A stretch of 64,000 nt of DNA from Pseudomonas sp. SCA2728.1_7 (GTDB taxonomy: Bacteria; Pseudomonadota; Gammaproteobacteria; Pseudomonadales; Pseudomonadaceae): positions 186,001 through 250,000 of the forward strand of contig NZ_CP073104.1 of NCBI RefSeq assembly GCF_018138145.1, in the 5' to 3' direction. The notes beneath the pieces are model-generated. The model worked only from the letters and a program-made list of their open reading frames with translations, did no database searches and was not told the origin of the DNA. The stretch's first letter is position 1, and every line of letters begins with the position of its first letter. The position numbers and the translations under genes are program-made. Positions 18,296 to 27,026 of this stretch are shown one piece after another.

Positions 18296-18600
18296 CCCTC
18301 ACCCTAACCCTCTCCCAGAGGGAGAGGGGACCGACCGGGGGGATCTTGAGTGCTACACCGACCTGAACGTTTTGTACCGAATCCAACCCGGTCGTTCAGG
18401 TCGATGCATAACGCTAGACAACTCGGTCGGCTCCCTCCGGGAGAGGGTTGGGAGGGTACTGACCGAGGCGATATTTAGTGCTACGCCGACCTGAACAGTT
18501 TGTGCCGAATCCATAATCGACTCGGTCGTTCAGGTCGATGTATCGCGATATACACCTCGGTCGGCTCCCTCTACCTCCGGGAGAGGGCTGGGGTGAGGGG
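18296..18600. repeat. Palindromic intergenic element with CCCTCACCC ends, internally duplicated
   Basis: Starts CCCTCACCCTAACCCTCTCC and ends GGGAGAGGGCTGGGGTGAGG, an inverted terminal repeat. The interior holds two copies of a roughly 128-bp unit (GCTACACCGACCTGAAC at 18352; GCTACGCCGACCTGAAC at 18480), each with a GACCTGAAC/GTTCAGGTC dyad. A shorter relative is at 30735-30944. Confidence 0.8.
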
Positions 18601-18752
18601 AAATCAGGCCTAAGGTAATGCGAAAAAGATATTGGCTCTGCATTTTTAAGATCGTTTAGTTTTGTCACAACGACGAATCAAAACGCATCAAACCGATAGA
18701 CCCCCGATTGCCATGACGGCACACGCTGAATCGATCACAGGTTTTTCAGGTT

Positions 18753-18774
18753 TGATTCACACGGGAGTGAATCA
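18753..18774 (+). promoter_or_regulatory. Perfect dyad enclosing the ribosome-binding site of the 2OG oxygenase gene
   Basis: TGATTCAC-ACGGGA-GTGAATCA: 8-bp perfect arms, Shine-Dalgarno GGGAG across the loop, last A of the right arm being the A of the ATG. Could be an operator or an RNA hairpin masking translation initiation. Confidence 0.65.
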
Positions 18775-19820
18775 TGCCGCATACCCTCGACATCACCGCA
18801 TTACCGACGCTGGATCTTTCGCTGTTCGAAGGCACGGCGCAGCAGCGTTACGAATTTCTTGAAGACCTGCGCCACGCCGCGCGCGACGTCGGCTTCTTTT
18901 ACCTGACCGGCCACGGTATCGACAGCGACTTGCTCAAGCAGGTGCAGGCCCACGCCCGGCAATTCTTCGCCTTGCCCGACAGCGAAAAAACCGCCGTCGG
19001 CATGATCAATTCACCGCACTTTCGCGGTTACAACCGTGCCGCCTCGGAGATCACCCGTGGTCAGCCCGATCTGCGCGAGCAGTTTGATCTGGGCGCCGAG
19101 CGCGAGGCACTGCCATTAGACGCGGACAGCCCGTTCTGGGCGCGGCTGCAAGGCCCCAACCAATGGCCGGCGGCACTGCCGGAACTGAAACCGTTGCTGC
19201 TCGAATGGCAAGAGGCGATGACGCGCATGTCGTTGCGCCTGCTGCGTGCGTTCGCGCAGGCGTTGTCGCTGCGCGCCGATGCGTTTGATCAGCTCTACGG
19301 CGACAAGCCCAACGAACACATCAAGTTGATGCGCTATCCCGGCCAGTCCAGCGAGTCGAGCCATCAAGGTGTCGGCGCGCACAAGGATTCCGGTTTCCTC
19401 AGCTTCCTCCTGCAAGACCAGCAGGCCGGGCTGCAGGTCGAGATCGAAGAGGGGCGCTGGATCGATGCGTTGCCGCGTGAAAACACCCTGGTGGTGAACA
19501 TCGGTGAACTGCTCGAACTGGCCAGCAACGGTTACCTGCGGGCCACGGTGCACCGGGTGGTTTCGCCTCCGGCGGGCAGTGAACGCCTGTCTGTCGCGTT
19601 CTTCCTCGGTGCGCAACTGGATGCCGTGGTGCCGCTGTATCCGCTGCCCACCGCACTGTTGCGCGAGGCGCGCGGGCCGGCGAGTGATCCGCTCAATCCG
19701 CTGTTTCGCGATGTCGGCTGGAACTACCTCAAGGGTCGTTTGCGCTCGCATCCGGATGTCGCGCAGCGCTTCTACGCCGATGCGTTGCTGCCGCCACCGC
19801 CCGTTCGTAAATCCGCCTGA
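18774..19820 (+). CDS. 2-oxoglutarate/Fe(II)-dependent oxygenase (isopenicillin N synthase-like)
   Basis: 348 residues with the DIOX_N start (LPTLDLSLFEG, GFFYLTGHGID) and a jelly-roll core. Iron ligands are H and D in GAHKDSG and the distal H in ATVHRVV; the co-substrate arginine is in ERLSVAFF. It heads a run of ABC-importer genes with only 27 bp to the next, suggesting it acts on an imported compound. Substrate unknown; close relatives are annotated only as oxygenases. Its start lies within a perfect dyad. Confidence 0.88.
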   Translation: MPHTLDITALPTLDLSLFEGTAQQRYEFLEDLRHAARDVGFFYLTGHGIDSDLLKQVQAHARQFFALPDSEKTAVGMINSPHFRGYNRAASEITRGQPDLREQFDLGAEREALPLDADSPFWARLQGPNQWPAALPELKPLLLEWQEAMTRMSLRLLRAFAQALSLRADAFDQLYGDKPNEHIKLMRYPGQSSESSHQGVGAHKDSGFLSFLLQDQQAGLQVEIEEGRWIDALPRENTLVVNIGELLELASNGYLRATVHRVVSPPAGSERLSVAFFLGAQLDAVVPLYPLPTALLREARGPASDPLNPLFRDVGWNYLKGRLRSHPDVAQRFYADALLPPPPVRKSA

Positions 19821-19847
19821 CTCAACCACCGCTCAAGGACTCCGCAC

Positions 19848-20657
19848 ATGATCAACAAAGCAGGTTTGACCCTGGCCGTGCTCGGCGCGCTGGTGACGTC
19901 GTTCGGTGCGCAGGCGCTGGAGCCGCTGCGCGTGGCTGCCGACCCGGTGCCCCACGCGCAGATTCTGGCGTACATCCAGAAAATCGATCCGCAACTCAAT
20001 CTCAAAGTCATCGAGATCCCCAACGGCGTGAACTCCAACGAGCTGTTGGTGCACGGTGATGTCGACGCCAATTACTTCCAGCACCTGCCGTACCTGAAAT
20101 CCCAGGAAAAGGCCCTCGGCGAGAAACTGGCGGTGGCGGCCACGGTGCATATCGAACCCTTGGGCATCTACTCGCACCGGCACAAAAGCTTCGCCGACGT
20201 GCCGGTAAAAGGCAGCGTCGCCGTGCCCAACAACGTCACCAACCTGAGCCGCGCGCTGTACCTGTTGCAGGACAACGGTCTGATCAAGCTCAAACCCGGC
20301 TTCAACGATCCGGCGGCCGATCAGGCAACGCCCAAGGACATCGCCGAGAACCCGAAACAGCTGAAGATTCTCGAGATCGAATCGCCGCAGATTCCGCGCT
20401 CGCTGGACGACGTCGATCTGGCCGTGATCAACGGCAACTACGCGCTCGACGCAGGCCTGGTGCCGGCCAAGGATGCCTTGGGTCTGGAGAAAGCCGAGCA
20501 CAATCCTTACGCCAATATTCTGGTGACCACGCCCAAGCTGGAACACGACCCGCGTATCGCGCAACTGGCCAAGGACCTGACCTCGCCAGAGGTCGCCAAA
20601 TACATCACCGACAACTTCGCCGGTTCGGTGATTCCGGTGGCGGGCGGCAAGCCATGA
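19848..20657 (+). CDS. MetQ/NlpA-family periplasmic binding protein
   Basis: 269 residues. The signal peptide ends [15 protein letters not shown], with no lipobox cysteine, so it is a soluble periplasmic protein rather than the lipoprotein common in this family. NlpA landmarks: [12 protein letters not shown] and [14 protein letters not shown]. The family binds methionine or related amino acids; here the ligand may be a sulfur compound. Its stop overlaps the ATPase start (ATGA). Confidence 0.88.
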   Translation: MINKAGLTLAVLGALVTSFGAQALEPLRVAADPVPHAQILAYIQKIDPQLNLKVIEIPNGVNSNELLVHGDVDANYFQHLPYLKSQEKALGEKLAVAATVHIEPLGIYSHRHKSFADVPVKGSVAVPNNVTNLSRALYLLQDNGLIKLKPGFNDPAADQATPKDIAENPKQLKILEIESPQIPRSLDDVDLAVINGNYALDAGLVPAKDALGLEKAEHNPYANILVTTPKLEHDPRIAQLAKDLTSPEVAKYITDNFAGSVIPVAGGKP

Positions 20658-21454
20658 TCGCCGTCGAGCAGTTGAGCAAGACCTATCCTTCGGCCGCGCA
20701 ACCGGCACTCGATCAGGTCTCGTTGAGCATTCCCGACGGCGCGGTCTACGGGATTCTCGGGCGTAGCGGGGCGGGCAAATCGACGCTGCTGCGCTGCCTC
20801 AACCTGCTCGAACGACCGGACAGTGGACGCATTCTGCTCGATGGCGTCGACCTGACAACGCTGTCGGTCAGCGAACTGCGCCAGCAGCGTCAGCGCATCG
20901 GCATGATCTTCCAGGGCTTCAACCTGCTGCATTCGCGCACCGTTTTCGACAATATCGCGGTGCCGCTGGAGATCGCCAAGGTGGGCAAGCCGTGGCGCCA
21001 TGTGCGGGTTCGCGAGCTGTTGGAACTGGTCGGTTTGAGTGACAAGGCGCAGGCCTTTCCCTCGCAATTGTCCGGCGGCCAGAAACAGCGTGTCGGCATT
21101 GCCCGCGCCCTGGCTGCGGAACCCGCCTATCTGCTGTCGGACGAGGCCACCAGCGCACTCGACCCGGAAACCACCGCGTCGATCCTTGAACTGCTGCGTG
21201 ACATCAATCGGCAACTGGGCGTCACCATCGTGCTGATCACCCATGAACTGGAGGTGGTCAAGTCGATCTGCGATCACGCTGCGTTCATGGCCAACGGACG
21301 TCTGGTCGAAGCCGGGCCGGTACCAAGGCTGTTGGCCGATGCGCAATCGCAACTGGGTGCTTCGCTGCGACCGACCTGCGGCTTGCCGCTGGGCCACGCT
21401 GAGCCGGGCCTGAGTTTTCTAAAACAATACGGCGTACGGGCGGCGCACTCATGA
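20654..21454 (+). CDS. MetN-like ABC importer ATPase
   Basis: 266 residues: Walker [11 protein letters not shown]-loop in IFQGFNLL, signature [15 protein letters not shown], Walker [15 protein letters not shown]. It is shorter than canonical MetN (about 340 residues): the C-terminal NIL/ACT-like domain that gives methionine trans-inhibition is absent, so feedback by that route is not expected. ATGA overlaps couple it to both neighbours. Confidence 0.88.
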   Translation: MIAVEQLSKTYPSAAQPALDQVSLSIPDGAVYGILGRSGAGKSTLLRCLNLLERPDSGRILLDGVDLTTLSVSELRQQRQRIGMIFQGFNLLHSRTVFDNIAVPLEIAKVGKPWRHVRVRELLELVGLSDKAQAFPSQLSGGQKQRVGIARALAAEPAYLLSDEATSALDPETTASILELLRDINRQLGVTIVLITHELEVVKSICDHAAFMANGRLVEAGPVPRLLADAQSQLGASLRPTCGLPLGHAEPGLSFLKQYGVRAAHS

Positions 21455-22122
21455 ACCGCACGGTCAATTGGGATGAAATCCTGCAACTGCTGTTCAACGC
21501 CACCGGTGAAACCCTGTACATGGTCCTGCTCGCAGGGCTGTTCACGCTGCTGATCGGCTTGCCGTTGGGCGTGTTGCTGTTCATCAGTCGCCGCGATGGA
21601 CTGCTGCCGATGCCGCGCTTGAATGCCGTGCTGGGTGGCGTGGTCAACCTCGGCCGTTCACTGCCATTCGTGGTGATGCTGATTGCCCTGATCCCGCTGA
21701 CACGGCTGGTGGTCGGCACAACGCTGGGCAGCACCGCCGCCGTGGTGCCGATCACCATCGGTGCGTTTCCATTCTTCGCGCGCATCGTCGAAAACGCTCT
21801 GGACGAAGTCGACAAGGGTCGCATCGAAGCGATCCTCGCCATGGGCGGCGACATCGGTCACGTGATCTTCAAAGTGCTGTTGCCCGAAGCGCTGCCGGCG
21901 TTGCTGGCCGGGGTCACCTTGACGCTGGTGATGCTGATCGGTTTTTCCTCGATGGCCGGGGTCATCGGCGGTGGCGGGCTCGGTGATCTGGCGATCCGTT
22001 ACGGCTATCAGCGTTTCAACAATGAAGTGATGGTTGCCACGGTGGTGGTGTTGGTGATCCTCGTTCAGGGCGTGCAAAGCCTGGGCGATCGGTTGGTTCG
22101 TTCGCTGGCGCATCGCCGCTAA
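21451..22122 (+). CDS. MetI-like ABC importer permease
   Basis: 223 residues, five or six membrane segments, with the EAA-type loop ([29 protein letters not shown]). Completes a QNI-type importer with the two preceding genes. Eight bp separate it from the next ABC system. Confidence 0.9.
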   Translation: MNRTVNWDEILQLLFNATGETLYMVLLAGLFTLLIGLPLGVLLFISRRDGLLPMPRLNAVLGGVVNLGRSLPFVVMLIALIPLTRLVVGTTLGSTAAVVPITIGAFPFFARIVENALDEVDKGRIEAILAMGGDIGHVIFKVLLPEALPALLAGVTLTLVMLIGFSSMAGVIGGGGLGDLAIRYGYQRFNNEVMVATVVVLVILVQGVQSLGDRLVRSLAHRR

Positions 22123-22130
22123 GGATTTGT

Positions 22131-23687
22131 ATGAGTGTGCCGGTCGCCGTAGTCCGCGAACCGCTGATTCGTGTACGTGAAGTGAGCAAATTGTTTGGCG
22201 CGAGCCGGGCGCTGGATCAGGTCAGCCTGGACATCTATCCCGCCGAAGTGGTGGCGCTGCTCGGTGCCAATGGCGCGGGCAAGTCGACTCTGGTGAAGAT
22301 CCTCGCGGGCAGCCAGAGCGCCGACGCTGGCGAGATCTGGCTGGAGGGTGCGCCACGGCATTTCAGTTCGCCGCTGTCGGCGCGGCGCTTTGGCATTGTC
22401 GCGGTACATCAGCAGATCAACGAAGGCATCGCACCCGGTTTGAGCGTTGCGGAGAACCTGCTGCTCGATGAGCTGTGCAAGCCGGACGCGGACTTCTGGC
22501 TCAATCGCCAACGCCTGCTGGAGCGCGCCGCGAGCATCGCCGCCGGGCTGGGTTTGACCTTGCCGCTGGAGCAGCCGATCGAGCATCTCGGTCAGGCCGA
22601 ACGGCAACTGGTGGTGCTCGCTCGAGCCTTGGCGTTGCAGCCGCGCCTGCTGATTCTGGATGAGCCGACAGCAGCACTTTCCGATGCCGAAGCGCAGCGC
22701 TTGTTTGGTTTGATCGACACCTTGCGCAGTCGCGGCGTGGCGATTCTGTACATCTCCCATCGACTCTCCGACCTGCAACGCGTGGCGGATCGCGCCATTG
22801 TCCTGCGTGATGGCCAGTTCGCGGGCGAGTTCACGGCGCGGCAATTACCCGAAGCGGTGAGCGCCATGCTCGGGCAGGCGCTGGCCGAGCATGTTTATCA
22901 GCCGCGCGTGGCCGGGCGCGAGGTGTTGAAACTCAACGCCATGCAAATTCTGCCGCGCTCCGCCGCGTTCGATCTGAGCCTGCACGAGAACGAAGTGGTG
23001 GTGCTGACCGGGCTGTTGGGTGCTGGCAAAAGTGAAATCGCCGAGGTGCTGTTCGGCTTGCGTAAAGCGTTGTCGGGCAGCGTGCAACTGGATGGCGCTG
23101 AGTGGCACGCGAACTCACCGCGCCAGGCCATTCAAAGCGGGGTTTTCTTCGCGGCCGAAGATCGCGCCAGTCAATCGTTGGTACCGGATTTCTCTTTGCG
23201 TCGCACCCTGACTTTGCCGTTTCTCGAGCGCTTCACCCGCGGCGGTTTCATCCGCAACCGCGCCGAAGCGGCAGCGGTCGAGGCACAAGTGGCGGCGCTG
23301 GGGATCAAGACTGCCGGTATCGATGTGCCGATGAGCGCACTGTCAGGCGGCAATCAACAGAAAGTCGTGCTCGGCCGCTGGCTGCTCGGCGAAGGGCGGG
23401 TGTTGATCCTCGATGAACCCTTTCAAGGCGTCGACGTGCGCGCCCGCCGCGACATCGGCCAACTGCTGCGCGACAGCGCCAAGGGCCGAGCGACGCTGGT
23501 GATTTGCGCAGACGTCGATGAAGTCCTGGAAATTGCCGACCGCATTCTGCTGGTGCGCGATCACGCGGTGGTCGCCGAGTACCCGCGCGCCGGCCTCAAT
23601 CGTGCTGATCTGGTCGCTGCACTGGCCGGCAGCGACGTGACCGAACATTCCCCTCAAGCCACGCCAAGGAGCAGAGCGAGTGCCTGA
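22131..23687 (+). CDS. RbsA/CUT2-type ABC ATPase (duplicated nucleotide-binding domains)
   Basis: 518 residues containing two ATPase halves: Walker A GANGAGKST and Walker B LLILDEPTAAL in the first, LLGAGKS and LSGGNQQKVVLGRWL with VLILDEP in the second. This is the arrangement of sugar-type (ribose, galactose, autoinducer-2) importers. AAGGATTTGT precedes the ATG. The stop overlaps the permease start by 8 bp. Confidence 0.92.
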   Translation: MSVPVAVVREPLIRVREVSKLFGASRALDQVSLDIYPAEVVALLGANGAGKSTLVKILAGSQSADAGEIWLEGAPRHFSSPLSARRFGIVAVHQQINEGIAPGLSVAENLLLDELCKPDADFWLNRQRLLERAASIAAGLGLTLPLEQPIEHLGQAERQLVVLARALALQPRLLILDEPTAALSDAEAQRLFGLIDTLRSRGVAILYISHRLSDLQRVADRAIVLRDGQFAGEFTARQLPEAVSAMLGQALAEHVYQPRVAGREVLKLNAMQILPRSAAFDLSLHENEVVVLTGLLGAGKSEIAEVLFGLRKALSGSVQLDGAEWHANSPRQAIQSGVFFAAEDRASQSLVPDFSLRRTLTLPFLERFTRGGFIRNRAEAAAVEAQVAALGIKTAGIDVPMSALSGGNQQKVVLGRWLLGEGRVLILDEPFQGVDVRARRDIGQLLRDSAKGRATLVICADVDEVLEIADRILLVRDHAVVAEYPRAGLNRADLVAALAGSDVTEHSPQATPRSRASA

Positions 23688-24705
23688 TTCAAGTTCACTG
23701 TTATCGACCGAGCCGGCACGCGCCGAACGTCTGCTGCACGGGTTGATCCGCTATGGCCTGTTATGGCTGCTGGCGCTGATCGTGGTGTTTTTCAGTGTGG
23801 CCGAGCCGGCATTCCTGCGTGTCGGCAACCTGTTCAGCATCCTGCAATCGGTGTCGATTGTTGCGCTGCTGGCGTTGGGCGTGACGCTGACCATGGCGGT
23901 CGGCGGTCTCGATCTGTCGATTGGCGCGGTGGCGGCGATGAGCCTGATGATCGCCAGTTACGTGATGGTCGTGCTCGGCTGGGGCGCGGTGCCGGCGGTG
24001 TTGATCAGTCTGGCGGGCGGTGCGCTGGTCGGCCTGCTCAACGGTTGGCTGATCGTCAAACTGCGGGTGCCGGACATTCTTGCGACGCTGGGCAGCATGT
24101 TTCTGGTGATCGGTGTGCAACTGATTCCCACGGGCGGACGTTCGATTGCAGTGGGCATGACCTTGCCCAGCGGTGAGGAAACCGAAGGTACCTTCAGTGC
24201 TGCGTTTCTGGCGCTGGGGCGTGGGCGGTTGTGGGAGGTGGTACCGATTCCGGTGTTGATCACGGCGGTGGTAGCGGTGGCGGTGTGGCTGTTTCTCGAA
24301 CGCACGCGCATTGGTCGGCTGTTCTATGCCATCGGCGGCAACGAGCAAGCGGCGCGCTTGGCCGGTGCACCGGTGCAGCGCTTCAAGTTATTGGCTTACG
24401 TGCTCTCGGCGTTGCTTGCATCGCTGGGTGGATTGTTGCTCGCGGCGCGCTTGGGCCGCGGCGACGTCAGTTCGGGCAACGGTCTGGTGCTGGATGCTCT
24501 CGGCGCGGCGCTGATCGGTTTTGCCGTACTCGGCGCGAAGAAGCCCAACGCCTTTGGCACGCTGGTCGGTGCGCTGCTGGTGGCAGCGCTGCTCAACGGC
24601 CTGACCATGCTCAACGCGCCGTATTACGCGCAGGATTTCGTCAAGGGACTGGTGCTGGTGCTGGCCCTGATGTTCACGTTCGGCCTCGCGCATCGGGCGC
24701 GTTGA
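23680..24705 (+). CDS. RbsC-type ABC permease
   Basis: 341 residues, eight to ten membrane segments, with VTLTMAVGGLDLSIGAVAAM, a hallmark of CUT2 permeases, and the ALYAIGGNEQAARLAG-like loop (FYAIGGNEQAARLAGAPV). GTG start; AAGGAGCAGAGC lies before it. Imports the ligand of the binding protein encoded next. Confidence 0.92.
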   Translation: MPDSSSLLSTEPARAERLLHGLIRYGLLWLLALIVVFFSVAEPAFLRVGNLFSILQSVSIVALLALGVTLTMAVGGLDLSIGAVAAMSLMIASYVMVVLGWGAVPAVLISLAGGALVGLLNGWLIVKLRVPDILATLGSMFLVIGVQLIPTGGRSIAVGMTLPSGEETEGTFSAAFLALGRGRLWEVVPIPVLITAVVAVAVWLFLERTRIGRLFYAIGGNEQAARLAGAPVQRFKLLAYVLSALLASLGGLLLAARLGRGDVSSGNGLVLDALGAALIGFAVLGAKKPNAFGTLVGALLVAALLNGLTMLNAPYYAQDFVKGLVLVLALMFTFGLAHRAR

Positions 24706-24728
24706 GCCGCTTTATGCAAGGAAGTTGT

Positions 24729-25784
24729 ATGCACGGTTCAATCACACAATTCGCCCGTCACTGCCTCGCCGGTGCGCTGCTTTCGGCGGTGGCTCTGAGC
24801 GCGCAGGCCAAAGCCTTGCCCGGCGCACCCGCACCGTTCGACAAAGGTCAGGTGCAGATCGCGCTGGTGGGTTACTTGTTCTCCGGGGACTTTCCCGAGG
24901 CTTATTTGCGTGGCGTCGAAAAGCAGACCGAAGCGCTGGGTGCCAACCTGCGGGTTTTCGATGCCCGGCAGCAAGCGGCGAGTCAGGGCGAGATGATCGA
25001 TCAAGTGGTCGATCTCGGCGTCGACGGCATCATCGTCCAGCTCGGTTTGGCCGAAACCCTGAAAGCACCGATCGATCGGGCGATCGCCAAAGGCATCAAG
25101 GTCGTCGCTTTCGATGTCGATCTGAACACCCCGCAAGTGACCCAGGTCGAGCAGGATCACCATGCGCTGGCACGTCTGGCGCTGGATCAGGCCGTCAAGG
25201 ACAACGGCACGAAGTTCGATGCCGGCTACGTGTACATCAGCGGTTTTACGCCGATGGAGCGCCGCGACGAGATCTGGAGTCAGGTCAAGAAAGCCAATCC
25301 GGGGATCGTCGAGAAGGCCCGCTTTGGCACGCTGAATCCGCCGATTGCCAACTCAGTGGCGGATCAGGCCAGCGCCGTACTTCGCGCGAATCCAGGCATC
25401 AGCGTGATTTTTGCGCCGTTCGATGAGTTCGCCAAAGGCGCAAAAATCGCCGTCGACGAAGCGGGGCTGGCGAGCAAGGTGAAGATCTACAGCGCCGATA
25501 TTTCCACCGCCGATATTCAGATCATGAAGGAGCCGGACAGCGCCTGGGCGGCGACGGCAGCGGTCAATCCGCAAGTGGCCGGGGCGATCAGTGTGCGCAG
25601 CCTGGCGATGTTGATTGCCGGGGAAAATCCGGGGCATCAGGTGCTGGTGCCGCCGACGCTGATTACCCGTCAACAGTTGCTGGATCTGGATGTGAAGAAT
25701 GTTCGAGATCTGGCGCAGAAGCTCCCCAACTTCGGTGATACCGCGAATGTCGCACGGGCGCCGTGGATTCCAGTGGCCAACTAG
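24729..25784 (+). CDS. Sugar-type periplasmic binding protein
   Basis: 351 residues. Signal peptide ends around ALSAQAKA. The mature protein is Peripla_BP_4-like (QIALVGYLFSGDFPEAYL, VDGIIVQLG, KVVAFDVDLN, YISGFTPMERRDE). AAGGAAGTTGT precedes the ATG at 24729; an ATG at 24714 is weaker. Together with the two preceding genes it forms a complete importer. Ligand not predictable. Confidence 0.9.
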   Translation: MHGSITQFARHCLAGALLSAVALSAQAKALPGAPAPFDKGQVQIALVGYLFSGDFPEAYLRGVEKQTEALGANLRVFDARQQAASQGEMIDQVVDLGVDGIIVQLGLAETLKAPIDRAIAKGIKVVAFDVDLNTPQVTQVEQDHHALARLALDQAVKDNGTKFDAGYVYISGFTPMERRDEIWSQVKKANPGIVEKARFGTLNPPIANSVADQASAVLRANPGISVIFAPFDEFAKGAKIAVDEAGLASKVKIYSADISTADIQIMKEPDSAWAATAAVNPQVAGAISVRSLAMLIAGENPGHQVLVPPTLITRQQLLDLDVKNVRDLAQKLPNFGDTANVARAPWIPVAN

Positions 25785-25805
25785 ATCCTGCTACCGACCA
25801 CGATC

Positions 25806-25901
25806 CCCTGTAGGAGTGAGCCTGCTCGCGATGGCGTCAGGTCTGTCGACATCTTTGGCGCCTGACCCAGCGCTATCGCGAGCAGGCTCACTCCTACAGG
25901 G
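25806..25901. repeat. REPIN
   Basis: Same outer arms as the element at 17209 (CCCTGTAGGAGTGAGCCTGC ... CTCACTCCTACAGGG) but a different inner segment: the left inner arm has GATGGCGTC. It separates the ABC operon from the oxidoreductase gene. Confidence 0.9.
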
Positions 25902-25932
25902 AATTGGGGGCACCCTTGAAAATGGAGTGACT

Positions 25933-26598
25933 ATGCACAACAAAGCCTCGCGCTTACGCAAAAGCCGTTCCCCGGCAGCGGATCCGTTGTTCGGTAAACG
26001 ACTCCCCCCAGGCCAGGTACTGACGGAGCGATTTCCGATCCTGCACGAAGGCGAAATCCCGGATTACGACCTCGCCAACTGGTCGCTGCGCCTGTTCGGC
26101 ACGCTCGCACAGCCCATCGAATTACGTTACGCCGATCTGCAGGCATTGCCACAACGGCAATTGCGCTGCGACATCCATTGCGTGACACGCTGGTCGAAAT
26201 TCGACACCGAGTGGAGCGGGGTGCATCTGCGGGATTTGTTGCAGGCGTTCGATATCCAACCGACATCGGCGTTCGTCATGGCCCATGCCGATTACGATTA
26301 CCAGACCAACTTGCGACTCGATGATCTGTTGCACCCCGACAGTCTGTTGGCCACCCACTACGCCGGCCAGCCGCTGAGCGCGCAACATGGCTGGCCACTG
26401 CGGCTGGTGGTGGCGGGGCGGTATTTCTGGAAGAGCGCCAAATGGTTGCGCGGGCTGGAATTTGTCGATCAGGAACAACCGGGGTTCTGGGAGCAGAACG
26501 GCTTTCATCTGCACGCCGATCCGTTTGCCGAACAGCGATTCAGTGGTGATGAGCTGGATATTGCCGAGGATGCCTGGCTGGAAAAAGAGTTCGACTAA
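25933..26598 (+). CDS. Sulfite-oxidase-like molybdopterin oxidoreductase
   Basis: 221 residues of the oxidoreductase molybdopterin-binding fold (YDLANWSLRLFG, LRCDIHCVTRWSKFDTEWSGV, the Cys being the likely molybdenum ligand, HGWPLRLVVAGRYFWKSAKWLRGLEF). There is no heme or dimerisation domain and no evident signal peptide. AATGGAGTG precedes the ATG. It is likely expressed apart from the ABC genes because a REPIN intervenes, but may share their sulfur-related role. Substrate not known for this short class. Confidence 0.82.
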   Translation: MHNKASRLRKSRSPAADPLFGKRLPPGQVLTERFPILHEGEIPDYDLANWSLRLFGTLAQPIELRYADLQALPQRQLRCDIHCVTRWSKFDTEWSGVHLRDLLQAFDIQPTSAFVMAHADYDYQTNLRLDDLLHPDSLLATHYAGQPLSAQHGWPLRLVVAGRYFWKSAKWLRGLEFVDQEQPGFWEQNGFHLHADPFAEQRFSGDELDIAEDAWLEKEFD

Positions 26599-26621
26599 GT
26601 AGTGCCCGACGCAGATCAAAA

Positions 26622-26715
26622 CTGTAGGAGTGAGCCTGCTCGCGATAGCGGTGTGTCAGTTGACAACTTTCTTACTGATATACCGCTATCGCGAGCAGGC
26701 TCACTCCTACAGGGA
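26622..26715. repeat. REPIN
   Basis: CTGTAGGAGTGAGCCTGCTC ... arms of about 34 bp, third copy of the family; its outer arms are virtually identical to the 17209 copy. Confidence 0.9.
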
Positions 26716-26741
26716 ACCGTATTTCAGTCTAAAAATTGTTT

Positions 26742-26786
26742 TTAGTTGGTTTAAGTGTTGGCTCAGCAACACTTCTGTTGAACTAA
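26742..26786. promoter_or_regulatory. Nested dyad upstream of a TonB receptor
   Basis: Inner arms AAGTGTTG/CAACACTT with 6-base loop (26753-26774), outer arms TTAGTT/AACTAA. Located about 240 bp before the receptor start; operator or RNA hairpin. The rest of the 311-bp gap has no evident gene. Confidence 0.45.
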
Positions 26787-27026
26787 GAACAACTTTTTAG
26801 AGCGATCTAACCTAAGCGTTATTGGTTCTTTTACGACCCGTGGCAGCTCGTCTAGCATCGGCCTTCAAGGGGAAACGTCTCACGCTGGGGAAACTGCAAC
26901 TCACCGTAAAAAAGCCTTCACTCTCTTCCGGAAATCCAAAACTACAGCAGACATTGCCGCGCATTGCTTGCCGAACTTTATTGTCGGTAACGGCCGGGTA
27001 TTAACTGCGATTCAAGGAGCTGTTAC

